Shown here: positions 1 to 6,786 of the stretch, in pieces
Numbering within the stretch: position 1 is the stretch's first letter
How the letters are laid out: every line of letters begins with the position of its first letter
NCBI GenBank assembly: GCA_002448875.1
Contig: DKAS01000092.1
Coordinates: forward strand, 1 to 20,009
Length of the DNA: 20,009 bases
Origin: Proteobacteria bacterium UBA6920
GTDB taxonomy: Bacteria; Pseudomonadota; Gammaproteobacteria; SG8-11
Reading direction: 5' to 3'
Notes under the pieces: model-generated
Told to the model about the DNA's origin: nothing
The model's database searches: none
What the model saw: the letters and a program-made list of their open reading frames with translations, nothing else
Translations under genes and position numbers: made by a program

Positions 1-170
1 GCGCGTGAGACAGACCAAGAATAAAGCCTGCCAAACGAGAAATATTCCGATGGCTGCTCCTAAATATCCCGACCTCACAGTCGTTATAGAGACTGACCAA
101 AAAGATTTCCGCCGGCAATGGCTCCCGCAATGGAACAGACCAACGCTCCGGGGCGCCTGGTGGTCTCCAC

Positions 171-224
171 GGTAAGCGCTTCGCGGGATGAGGCGCTTCG
201 GTAAACGCTGTCCGGCGGCTTACC
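171..224. repeat. Short inverted repeat upstream of the first lipoprotein gene
   Basis: GGTAAGC at 171-177 is matched by its reverse complement GCTTACC at 218-224. Between them lie two near-copies of GCGCTTCG. The unit sits just ahead of the gene starting at 246, so it could be a REP-like hairpin or a leader structure. No T-run follows, so it is not a classical terminator. The rest of 1-245 has no convincing gene. An open frame runs in from the left edge and stops at 173-175, but its translation is not recognisable. Confidence 0.35.
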
Positions 225-245
225 TTATTCCACGGGAAAAAAAAC

Positions 246-1526
246 ATGGGCCACAGGCAATGCATCCTTTCGGCGCTCGCCGGCTTGGTCATCGGTATCG
301 GCGGTTGTACTGACGAGGGCAGCAGCAATGGCGGCAATGCCGAAGTAAACGCCATGAAGACTACCGCCATCGCCGACGACACGCAGGCGCAAGCCGCGGT
401 AAAAACCATCCTCGAAGATTCGTTCCTCACCGGTTCCATCGATGACGCCGATTTCAGCGCCTATATCGACGACATTCAGAGCTGGTTTATCGATGCATCA
501 CCCAAGTCGATGACGCAACATAAAAAGCAAATGCGCCTGCCGCCCGCGCTGGCGGAAGCTGCGCGCTCATCATTGGCGTTGATCGTGCCGGAACTGGAAA
601 ACGCCCGCAAAACGCCAAGAAGCCCTGGTAACAGTAGTCACGGCGCACTGGCCACGCAAACCATCGCCTGTGACGACGGCGTGGGCAGCGTATCCTTCAA
701 CGGCAAATATCAGGACGACTACAACGCCAGCATCCAGCTGAGCTACAACGGTTGCCGCCTCAACCAGCCCGATATCTACTACAACGCCACCTACAAGCTA
801 CGTAGCGGCGATCTGAAACTGTCGATCTCGGGTAATGAAACCTCCTGGTCGGCCTCGGTTACCCTGGGCAACGGCGATCGCGACCTCAACGATGAGAATG
901 ACTATCACCTGCAGTACATCAACAGCGACAACATCGTGCTGGCGGAAATAAACTACAGCCTCACCACCAAGTACAGTGACAAAACCAAAGCAGCCACGGC
1001 GCAGAGCAGCATGCTCTATATCGCCCAATACACAGTGGACGGCCAAGCAGAAGTTATAGTAAATACCAGCGAAAACTATCGTCACACTACGGCATTCCGC
1101 GGAGTTTCGCTACAGGAAACCGACATCGCTTACAGCACCAGTTTCGACATCGACGCCAACGGTGTAATCGACTACCAGAAAGACAACAACCAGGATGAAA
1201 GCGTGGAACACGGCTATCTGTACGGCTTCAGCAACTACCACTACGTCTATGACAATTCCGCCTACTACAGCACCGGCAATACTTCCTGGGAAATCGGCGG
1301 CAAATTCGCCATCGCCAGAACACCGGCGCAATGCGGCGACGGTGTCTACCAGGTCAGCACGGTTTCGCCTGTCGTGGGCTCAGGTTCAGGTTATTCAGCT
1401 GGCAAACTCTCGATCAATGACGCCAGTTTTTCGGTGCTCAGTCCGGGACTCTACGAAATCACCACGCCGGCGGGCACGGTGCAGGTCAACGACGATACGC
1501 TGCAGAATATCTGCCTGACGTTGTGA
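246..1526 (+). CDS. Predicted outer-membrane lipoprotein of unknown function
   Basis: 426 residues. The N-terminus has a short basic start (residues 1-5), a hydrophobic stretch and the lipobox I-G-G-C with Cys21 as the likely lipidated residue. Thr22 and Asp23 follow, so the inner-membrane retention Asp at +2 is absent and outer-membrane sorting is likely. The ATG is preceded by a weak GGGA about eight bases upstream. The mature part is rich in Tyr, Asn, Ser and Asp with alternating polar and aromatic residues, which suggests beta structure. Residues 301-313 read D-I-D-A-N-G-V-I-D and on to D313, resembling a calcium-binding EF-hand or dockerin-type loop, though loop position 12 is Lys. I do not recognise the family. 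It stands alone, and the phosphatase remnant on the other strand begins immediately downstream. Confidence 0.75.
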   Translation: MGHRQCILSALAGLVIGIGGCTDEGSSNGGNAEVNAMKTTAIADDTQAQAAVKTILEDSFLTGSIDDADFSAYIDDIQSWFIDASPKSMTQHKKQMRLPPALAEAARSSLALIVPELENARKTPRSPGNSSHGALATQTIACDDGVGSVSFNGKYQDDYNASIQLSYNGCRLNQPDIYYNATYKLRSGDLKLSISGNETSWSASVTLGNGDRDLNDENDYHLQYINSDNIVLAEINYSLTTKYSDKTKAATAQSSMLYIAQYTVDGQAEVIVNTSENYRHTTAFRGVSLQETDIAYSTSFDIDANGVIDYQKDNNQDESVEHGYLYGFSNYHYVYDNSAYYSTGNTSWEIGGKFAIARTPAQCGDGVYQVSTVSPVVGSGSGYSAGKLSINDASFSVLSPGLYEITTPAGTVQVNDDTLQNICLTL

Positions 1527-1539
1527 CCACCTGCCGGGG

Positions 1540-1890
1540 TGCAATGTTGACCTCGCCGAAAAATTGCAACTCGGCATAGGGAGAAAGATTGGCCTTGCCG
1601 GGCGGCGGCGGCATAGGGCACGTCAGCCAGACGCTATTGGCGATGGGGTGCTGTTTGATGAAGCTCAGCACGCGGGCGATTTCCAGCTCGCGCCCGGCCG
1701 CGGGACCGTCGTAGCCGTTGGCGACCGCTTCCCAGCGCCGGGGTGGATTGTTGACGTAATCGTCGCGGAGTTTCAGACCAATCGGCATGTCTGCGGAAAT
1801 CACTTTCCAAACGGCGCGGGACTCGGCCAGTGCCCGTTGCAGCCAGGCCACTTGCGCCCCGCCCAGAAAGGCAGTCTCGGCGTCATAAGG
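1540..1890 (-). pseudogene. Remnant of a PhoD-type alkaline phosphatase with an internal deletion
   Basis: On the minus strand an open frame encodes phrases typical of PhoD-like phosphatases: F-L-G-G-A-Q-V-A-W-L, then W-K-V-I-S-A-D-M-P-I-G-L, then W-E-A-V-A-N-G-Y-D-G-P, then the R-E-L-E-I-A segment and S-V-W-L-T. In the family V-W-L-T leads straight into A-D-V-H-Y with metal ligands and then about 45-50 further residues. Here it jumps at about position 1620 to P-P-P-G-K-A-N-L-S-P and L-Q-F-F-G-E-V, which belong near the C-terminus. The residues on the N-terminal side of the fragment (positions 1890-2043) look unrelated. Only about 117 residues of a roughly 450-520-residue enzyme remain, without an N-terminus, start site or catalytic centre. 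Family assignment is from remembered conservation, not a search. Confidence 0.75.
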
Positions 1891-2069
1891 AGCCGCTAAT
1901 TTGAAACCGGCGCTGTGACACCGTGATGAAGTTTGTGTGACGGTTTGGCGAAGCCTAAGCGCGATGCGCGCGAAATTCCGCACCATAAAAAGTTCATGAA
2001 TCTGCCATCCGCGGGCAACACCCGAGGCGCATTCTCTTTGCACTATTCAATAGACGCAAGGAGACTTTT

Positions 2070-2354
2070 ATGAGCACTGAACCGAAAATCATTGGCAATA
2101 TGTTCGTTACCGACCGCATTCTACGCGCCGCGCTGGCGGGCGGCCTCCTCCTGCTCGTGCTACGCCGGCCGGACGCCTGGGACTGGCCCTTCGTTCCCGA
2201 ACTCACCTTGCTGTCGGGCTATGTTCTGGTGACGGCGCTGTGCGCCTGGGATCCGGTTTATGAGCTGGCGAAAAACATTTTCACCCGCGCTGCTCCCAAG
2301 ACGAACCCGCGCAAAGGCAACCCAACCTCGTCGTTAACCGCATCCCGCGGATGA
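2070..2354 (+). CDS. Small DUF2892-like (YgaP-type) inner-membrane protein
   Basis: 94 residues. A strong Shine-Dalgarno AAGGAG lies at 2058-2063, eight bases or less before the ATG. Residues 12-60 fit the DUF2892 pattern: V-T-D-R-I-L-R-A near the start, a hydrophobic helix (A-L-A-G-G-L-L-L-L-V-L), a Trp-rich linker, and a second helix ending in A-L-C-A-W-D-P-V-Y-E-L. The last position corresponds to the usual F-C-P-L-Y-x-L of the family, with Trp-Asp in place of the Phe-Cys context. Two transmembrane segments are likely. The final 25 residues are polar and basic. The family has no firm catalytic role on its own but is often fused to rhodanese domains, as in YgaP; no rhodanese is present here. 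It appears to be monocistronic. Confidence 0.75.
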   Translation: MSTEPKIIGNMFVTDRILRAALAGGLLLLVLRRPDAWDWPFVPELTLLSGYVLVTALCAWDPVYELAKNIFTRAAPKTNPRKGNPTSSLTASRG

Positions 2355-2437
2355 TTCCATCTCAGGGAACATCCGCGGGCAGCCGCCGGCAGGTCGTCCG
2401 GTGGAGTTGCTTCGTGGATCATCCCCGACCGGGAGGG

Positions 2438-2692
2438 TCAACCGGTCTTTTTCAGCTCCTCGCGAATAATCCGGCGCAGAGTTTTCTCCAATTGCCGGTC
2501 ACGGGACTGAATATATTCGCGCAGAGCGCCATTGATCAGCGTCTGGTAGTTACCGCCGCCGGACTGGTGTACCCGCTGCTTGAAATGGTCGATGATGTCC
2601 GCGTCCAGGCGGATCGTGATGCGCACTTTGCCGGGCTCGGACTTTACCACCGCACCGCGCTTGCCTTTGGAAAAATCATCCGTCATGTTCAT
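2438..2692 (-). CDS. brnA: BrnA-type antitoxin, ribbon-helix-helix repressor
   Basis: 84 residues. Residues 22-33 (K-V-R-I-T-I-R-L-D-A-D-I) form the beta strand of a ribbon-helix-helix DNA-binding fold. Two helices follow (I-D-H-F-K-Q-R-V and Y-Q-T-L-I-N-G-A-L-R-E-Y-I), the usual BrnA pattern, and the tail is charged and helical (R-Q-L-E-K-T-L-R-R-I-I-R-E-E-L). BrnA neutralises the BrnT ribonuclease and represses the shared promoter. The gene starts inside the end of brnT with a 17-base overlap, so translation is probably coupled. The start could be ATG at 2692 or the Met two codons later (2686). The palindrome ahead of brnT is a reasonable binding site for it. Confidence 0.88.
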   Translation of the reverse strand: MNMTDDFSKGKRGAVVKSEPGKVRITIRLDADIIDHFKQRVHQSGGGNYQTLINGALREYIQSRDRQLEKTLRRIIREELKKTG

Positions 2693-2963
2693 CGAGGCCC
2701 TGGTAATAAAGTTTCGTTTCCCGCCGGTTCGCGCGCCGAGCGGAGATGATGCGTATTCGGTCCGCGCCGTATTCCGCGTGCACTACATAGAGAATTCTCT
2801 GGAACGGCCCCAAACCCAAAGTTTTGAAGCGACACTCGGGGGCATCCCGATCTTCGATCGTTAAGGCATTCTCGTCCTCAAGCGCCAGCACCGCATCGGC
2901 AAAATCGACGCCGTGCTTTCTGAGATTGGCGGACGCCTTCCTTGGGTCCCATTCGTAATCCAT
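2676..2963 (-). CDS. brnT: BrnT-type toxin, RelE-like ribonuclease
   Basis: 95 residues, the usual family size. The N-terminus Y-E-W-D-P-R-K-A followed by N-L-R-K-H-G-V-D-F is the BrnT signature. F-K-T-L-G, the V-V-H-A-E-Y strand and I-R-I-I-S-A-R-R-A-N-R-R-E-T complete the RelE-like core. BrnT cleaves RNA and halts translation until bound by BrnA. The start at 2963 is fixed by the E-W-D-P motif only three residues in. No Shine-Dalgarno sequence is visible, because the predicted -10 box ends at 2971. The message may therefore be almost leaderless. No truncation or missing core residue is seen, so the pair is probably intact. Confidence 0.9.
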   Translation of the reverse strand: MDYEWDPRKASANLRKHGVDFADAVLALEDENALTIEDRDAPECRFKTLGLGPFQRILYVVHAEYGADRIRIISARRANRRETKLYYQGLDEHDG

Positions 2964-2970
2964 GAATCTG

Positions 2971-2999
2971 ATTGTATGTACATCTGATGCACATTACAA
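2971..2999 (-). promoter_or_regulatory. Predicted brnTA promoter with an operator-like palindrome in its spacer
   Basis: Reading the minus strand, TTGTAA (2999-2994) serves as -35 and TACAAT (2976-2971) as -10, separated by exactly 17 bp. The spacer itself (2993-2977) is TGTGCATCAGATGTACA, an imperfect palindrome with seven of eight arm positions matching around a central A. The -35 and -10 boxes extend the symmetry, since TTGTA and TACAA are reverse complements. This fits autorepression by the ribbon-helix-helix protein BrnA, as known for the family. Binding here is inferred. Confidence 0.65.
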
Positions 3000-3003
3000 G
3001 CGC

Positions 3004-3066
3004 CTGCCGGGGCTGCCGGGGCTGCCGGGGCTGCCGGGGCTGCCGGGGCTGCCGGGGCTGCCGGGG
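3004..3066. repeat. Seven tandem copies of a 9-bp GC-rich unit with G-quadruplex potential
   Basis: Seven perfect head-to-tail copies of CTGCCGGGG occupy 63 bp immediately upstream of the brnTA -35 box. The plus strand therefore carries seven GGGG runs separated by five bases, which satisfies the usual G-quadruplex rule. Such arrays change copy number by slippage. The last GGGG is shared with the left end of the palindromic element that follows. Confidence 0.95.
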
Positions 3067-3327
3067 TCGGACCACGCCAAGTCATTGTAATAACGTTAAA
3101 TAACCCCCTTAGCAGCGCTTTTTTTCGCCTTAGAAGGTCTATTTTCACATGAAAAATCGACGGTTCCGACGCAAAGGGGCAGGCAATGGCGAGGCGAACA
3201 TATCAGTACTGCCATCCCTTCGTTAGACGCTGCTTTATCGGGGTAAAAAGGGCCTTCTAAGGCGAAAAAACGCCTTCCTGGAGATCAATTACTGAATTCT
3301 TACAAAGACTTGGCATGGTCCGACCCC
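3063..3327. repeat. 265-bp nested inverted-repeat element (MITE- or REP-like)
   Basis: The outer arms are 28 bp, 3063-3090 and 3300-3327, and match at 26 of 28 positions when one is inverted. The inner arms are 18 bp, 3120-3137 and 3253-3270 (TTTTTTCGCCTTAGAAGG), and match perfectly. The gap between outer and inner arm is exactly 29 bases on each side, so the whole unit is symmetric about 3195. The middle 115 bases encode nothing I recognise. The right outer arm is also the 3' end of the YihY-family gene, including its stop codon. The GGGGTCGGACC start resembles repeats seen near REP-associated transposases in other genomes, but this link is from memory. Confidence 0.85.
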
Positions 3328-4655
3328 TGCTGCTGCTGCAGCAGCCACTGGCGCACCGTCTGGGTGGCGAATTCTGCCGCCAGGGCGCGATCGACACGGG
3401 TGAGCAGTTGCTCGACGGCGTCGATACGATGGTTGGGATCCATCGGCAGCAGCGGTGATTGGGCGGCACGCACGCAGGCCAGCACCTCGTACAGGGTGAT
3501 CACCTCCAGATCCCGCGCCGGCAGGTAGCGATCGGCCTGTTCGCCCACGGCGATGATGACGCGGCCGTAGCTCAGAGCGTGGATGACCGGGTCGATCAAA
3601 TCGAATGGCACGCCCAGGCGCCGCACCAGCTCATCCTCGTCCGGCGCCGGCTGACCACGCAGATACGCCCCGCCGACCAGGGACAGTACCGCCAGGGCCA
3701 GACGCTCCTTGGCGATATTACTCAAGGTCTGCACATTGCGCGCCGGGCGCACGAACTCCGGGTGTTGCAGATAAAACGACAGTTGCGCCCCCAGCAGCAG
3801 AATCAACCAGCTGATGTACAGCCAGATCAGCAGAACGATGACGATGGCGAACCCGGAATAAATAGCGTCGTATTTGACGGTGCCGACGATGAACACCGTA
3901 AACAACCAGCCCACCGCGCGCCATAGCAGCCCCGCCACCAGCGCCGCCACCAGCGCCGGCGCCAGACGCACCGCGGTGTTGGGCAGGAGCACGTAGGCAA
4001 ATGCAAAGGCGGCGATGGTAAACAGATAGGGCAGAATATGACCGATGACGTATGTGATAGTGCCGAACGGCTCCAGCGAAATGAGATATTGCGCGGCGGC
4101 GCTGCTCATCATCGTGGCGGTAATGCCGAGAGCGGAAAACACCAGCACCGGCCCGATCAGCAGAATGCTGAAATAGTAGCTGAAGCGCTGAATGAATCGC
4201 CGCGGGGTGGCGATATGCCAGATGTGGTTGAATGCGTCCTCGATCTTCGCCACCAGCGACACCACGGTATAAAACAACAGCGCCACACCGATGGAACCGA
4301 GCACGCCGACGTGCATATTGTTGATGAAGGAGATGATGGTCACCACCAGGTCGGTGCCTTTCTGCCCCAGGGGCGCGAGAAAGTCCTCCAGCAACGGCTG
4401 CACCTGATTGTGCACCCCGAAGCCCTTCAACACCGAAAAGCTCACCGCCAGCAGCGGCACGATGGACAGCAGGGTGGTATAAACCAGGCTCATGGCGCGC
4501 ATGGTGAGCTGCCCCACCAATAGATCGCGCGCCAGCACATAGCCCAGGCGCATGCCCTGCAGCAGCCGCCCTTGCAGCGGCGGCCGGCCGCGAATATCGA
4601 TTTCCCACAGACCTTGCTGCAGGAAACCGACGATTTTCTCCAGTGAATTCTGCAT
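3300..4655 (-). CDS. YihY/BrkB-family inner-membrane protein with winged-helix-like C-terminus
   Basis: 451 residues. After an N-terminal amphipathic region, residues 40-75 contain the family core L-T-M-R-A-M-S-L-V-Y-T-T-L-L and S-I-V-P-L-L-A-V. About six hydrophobic helices follow up to residue 295, including the L-L-W-R-A-V-G-W-L-F segment and the Y-S-G-F-A-I-V-I-V-L-L-I-W-L-Y block typical of UPF0761. E. coli YihY is about 290 residues. Here an extra 150-residue soluble tail with alternating helices and strands (residues 310-430) resembles the winged-helix extension of longer homologues. The function of the family is not settled; older virulence and RNase BN names are not reliable. The last residues, G-S-D-H-A-K-S-L, are encoded by the inverted-repeat element. 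No Shine-Dalgarno is visible and the start codon lies in a hairpin. Confidence 0.88.
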   Translation of the reverse strand: MQNSLEKIVGFLQQGLWEIDIRGRPPLQGRLLQGMRLGYVLARDLLVGQLTMRAMSLVYTTLLSIVPLLAVSFSVLKGFGVHNQVQPLLEDFLAPLGQKGTDLVVTIISFINNMHVGVLGSIGVALLFYTVVSLVAKIEDAFNHIWHIATPRRFIQRFSYYFSILLIGPVLVFSALGITATMMSSAAAQYLISLEPFGTITYVIGHILPYLFTIAAFAFAYVLLPNTAVRLAPALVAALVAGLLWRAVGWLFTVFIVGTVKYDAIYSGFAIVIVLLIWLYISWLILLLGAQLSFYLQHPEFVRPARNVQTLSNIAKERLALAVLSLVGGAYLRGQPAPDEDELVRRLGVPFDLIDPVIHALSYGRVIIAVGEQADRYLPARDLEVITLYEVLACVRAAQSPLLPMDPNHRIDAVEQLLTRVDRALAAEFATQTVRQWLLQQQQGSDHAKSL

Positions 4656-4670
4656 ACTGGAATCAGTATG
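4653..4670. repeat. Perfect palindrome covering the start codon of the YihY-family gene
   Basis: CATACTG at 4653-4659 and CAGTATG at 4664-4670 are perfect reverse complements around the loop GAAT. The first three bases are the complement of the ATG start codon. In the transcript the AUG would lie at the base of a 7-bp stem. It could instead act at DNA level as an operator. Confidence 0.7.
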
Positions 4671-4835
4671 GCAAAAAAAGTGGACGGAGGGTATTTATTT
4701 GTGGAACCACCCGCGCGCAGCGCCCGGCCTGGAGCCGAAACGATGCGCTGCACGCGGGACTGGCTATCTTCTACTTACCGGCGGCCGGCGTATTGTCCGA
4801 GCCAAAGCAACTCAAACCATCGGTGGTTCCGGCTG

Positions 4836-5975
4836 CTATTGCACACGTTCCCAGCGCCAACTGAACGACGATGTATGCTTTTCGTCTATATCCTTGCGAA
4901 ACAGCCCGCGGTAGGAATACCAGCCCTTCATGCTCCACTCATAGCCACCACTGGCGGTAATGACAGTGCCCACCTCGCCATTGCCGGTCACGTCGTAACT
5001 GCCGTCGAGGCGGGTGACGCGCACGGTGATGTCGCAAACCACGTCCGGGTCATCCTTGCAGTTGATTTGCTGATTCAGGCTCAGCGGCAAGCCGTACCAG
5101 AAAATCTCCCAGAAACGCTCCTCACTCCAGGGAATGAGCACGGCGGGCATGTTTTCTCTGGTTTGCGTACTTTCCTTGCCGGCACTGACCGTGGTATAGG
5201 TATAGTTCCAGTAGCTGAGGCCGTCGATAAGAAAACGGGCGCCGATGGCATAGCCCGTGGTATCGATGTTCTCATTGAATGCCACTTTGTTGCCCGACCG
5301 GTCGGTAACGCTGTAGCTCGATCCGCCGGCGTCGGTGCTGACGCGATAATTGTCGAGTACGGCATCGATGCCGGTGCCGTCGGCGGTGAAAGCGGTGGTG
5401 AAAAAATCGTACACTTTCGGATCCACGCCCGCGTTCAGCAGATCGGTGGCGAAGTTGGCATTGATGCGGGCCATGGCTGCCTCCAGGTCGCCGCGCTTGA
5501 AGGTGGCGGCAACCGAGGCCCAGTTGGTAAAGGCCTCCTGCAAACTCGTGTGATAAGCGAGCACCAGCGCCAGCTGCGTCAATGGCGTGATATTCACCAC
5601 GCGTGAACCGTTAACAAAGCTGTACATCACCGCCCCCTGGCCGTTGGCGGGCTCGAAACGCAACAGGAAGGGACCGGTGCGACCGCCAAGATCCAGGACG
5701 AAGACGCCATTGGCATCGGTTTGATCGCTGGTGGTGTTGCCGTCGGCATCCACCGCGGTCACCGTCCCCTGCGCCGGCGCGCCGGTGGCCACGGTACCGG
5801 TGACTTCGCGAACCACGGTGGTCTCCGTGCGCCTATTGGACCCCCCCTCCTCCTTTTTGGTCACCGCCTTGACCGCGTCGCCACTGCCACAGGCGGAGAC
5901 CGCCAGGGCAATCGCCAGACTGACCAATGCCGTTAACCCACCCCGACGGCCCATGAGCTGCGTGTTCCTAAGCAT
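4836..5975 (-). CDS. Predicted lipoprotein with carboxypeptidase-like regulatory domain
   Basis: 379 residues from the ATG at 5975, chosen because AGAGGA lies a few bases upstream and because it gives a clean signal: basic residues 9-11 then a hydrophobic stretch and V-S-A-C with Cys29. Gly30 and Ser31 follow, consistent with outer-membrane sorting. A longer in-frame reading exists upstream but spoils the signal. Residues 45-110 (E-V-T-G-T-V-A-T-G-A-P and T-D-A-N-G-V-F-V-L-D-L) form a CarboxypepD_reg-like beta-sandwich of the kind found in surface proteins. A helical segment follows (I-T-P-L-T-Q-L-A-L-V-L-A), then D-G-T-G-I-D-A-V-L-D, a combination seen in proteobacterial lipoproteins of unknown role. 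The C-terminal third is aromatic-rich and ends in W-R-W-E-R-V-Q. The function is unknown. Confidence 0.8.
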   Translation of the reverse strand: MLRNTQLMGRRGGLTALVSLAIALAVSACGSGDAVKAVTKKEEGGSNRRTETTVVREVTGTVATGAPAQGTVTAVDADGNTTSDQTDANGVFVLDLGGRTGPFLLRFEPANGQGAVMYSFVNGSRVVNITPLTQLALVLAYHTSLQEAFTNWASVAATFKRGDLEAAMARINANFATDLLNAGVDPKVYDFFTTAFTADGTGIDAVLDNYRVSTDAGGSSYSVTDRSGNKVAFNENIDTTGYAIGARFLIDGLSYWNYTYTTVSAGKESTQTRENMPAVLIPWSEERFWEIFWYGLPLSLNQQINCKDDPDVVCDITVRVTRLDGSYDVTGNGEVGTVITASGGYEWSMKGWYSYRGLFRKDIDEKHTSSFSWRWERVQ

Positions 5976-6314
5976 GTTATGTCCTCTTGCTGTTTTAGTT
6001 GTGGGCGTCATTCTAGCAGCGAGGCTGACAATGGCGCATGCTTTTGCCAAGAACAATCAGAGATAAAAACCACGATCGAATTAATATCTTGATGAGCTAT
6101 ATTTACCCATTTCTCGATCATACTATTGCAAAGAAAAGAAAAATTTTACTGAGAGGCACACACCTGAAGCAACGCTAGGCCAGGAGTTAGTCACCCCTCA
6201 GATAAAAATCTCTGTACACGCGCCGGCAGTGGTTTGCATGCCCGCAACACGCCTCTTAATTCATGCACCGACTCTATTTGTAATTCGGCAACCTAATGCG
6301 GAATTTTGCCGTCT

Positions 6315-6339
6315 CGTACGTCTCGTCATCGGACGTACG
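6315..6339. repeat. Strong 8-bp stem hairpin
   Basis: CGTACGTC at 6315-6322 pairs perfectly with GACGTACG at 6332-6339 across a nine-base loop. No T-run follows on either strand, so it is not a classical intrinsic terminator. It stands about 30 bases before a REP-like sequence. Confidence 0.65.
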
Positions 6340-6366
6340 GCAGAGAGAGCCAAACGAGCCAGGGAC

Positions 6367-6413
6367 CGGATTCCTGAGCAAGCCCAGACACACCGGGATC
6401 GGCGGAATGACGG
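6367..6413. repeat. Degenerate REP-like extragenic palindromic sequence
   Basis: CGGATTCC at the left and GGAATGACGG at the right (about 6404-6413) match the usual ends of a common proteobacterial extragenic repeat, in which GGATTCC and GGAATGACGG border an imperfect hairpin. Here the stem is eroded. The likeness is from memory of such elements; a genome-wide count would decide it. Confidence 0.4.
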
Positions 6414-6786
6414 CAACACTTTCGTCTGCGATCTGCTGTTTTTCCTCCATTGCCGGCATCTTCCCCCATAAAAAACCGCGACATGACACGCTTGACGCAG
6501 CGGTACGCTCAACTTTTTCCCCGCCAGCACCTAATGACCAGCTCCCATTTCGCCCATCCGGACAGACCGCTGGTTAACGCCCACCTCCCGGGCTGGCCAA
6601 TCGCCTGCGTGTTCGTGAATGGCAGGCATCGCTAGTTGACATAAGCCAAAAACGTACCACCCTTTTTCCCAGCCAGGCGACATTGCTGTTCCTAGACAGC
6701 CATTCTTGCTAATATCGCTATTAACCTTTGCTGACACAGGCAACTGTCTTACCGGTTGGAATGTTTATAAAGACAATAGCAAAATC

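Larger units (their letters stand above)
5976..6786. other. Gene-poor divergent intergenic region
   Basis: About 810 bases between the start of the lipoprotein gene on the minus strand and the beta-barrel gene on the plus strand. Short open frames on both strands read as arginine- and proline-rich nonsense. Supported contents are a strong hairpin (6315-6339) and a REP-like stretch just after it. Base composition around 6060-6160 is AT-rich, as expected of promoters for the two divergent genes, but I cannot pick a convincing -35/-10 pair. TAGAAT, reading on the minus strand about 40 bases before the 5975 start, is a possible -10. Confidence 0.6.

Noticed and set aside
2..175. Open frame entering from the left edge on the plus strand
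   Set aside because: 57 codons with no recognisable protein; could be the end of a gene outside the window but nothing supports it.
3004..3066. CRISPR-like array
   Set aside because: The units are 9 bp with no spacers, so this is a simple tandem repeat.
2861..3148. Minus-strand frame encoding a P-A-A repeat protein
   Set aside because: The repeats come only from the 9-bp tandem array, and the frame overlaps brnT and its promoter.
3240..3299. Intrinsic terminator after the YihY-family gene
   Set aside because: GCCT-TAGA-AGGC followed by CCTTTTT is suggestive, but the stem is only four pairs and is part of the larger inverted-repeat element, so I did not list it separately.
3718..4608. 296-codon minus-strand frame inside the YihY-family gene
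   Set aside because: Ala/Gly/Arg/His-rich translation out of frame with a clear membrane protein; an artefact of GC-rich codons.
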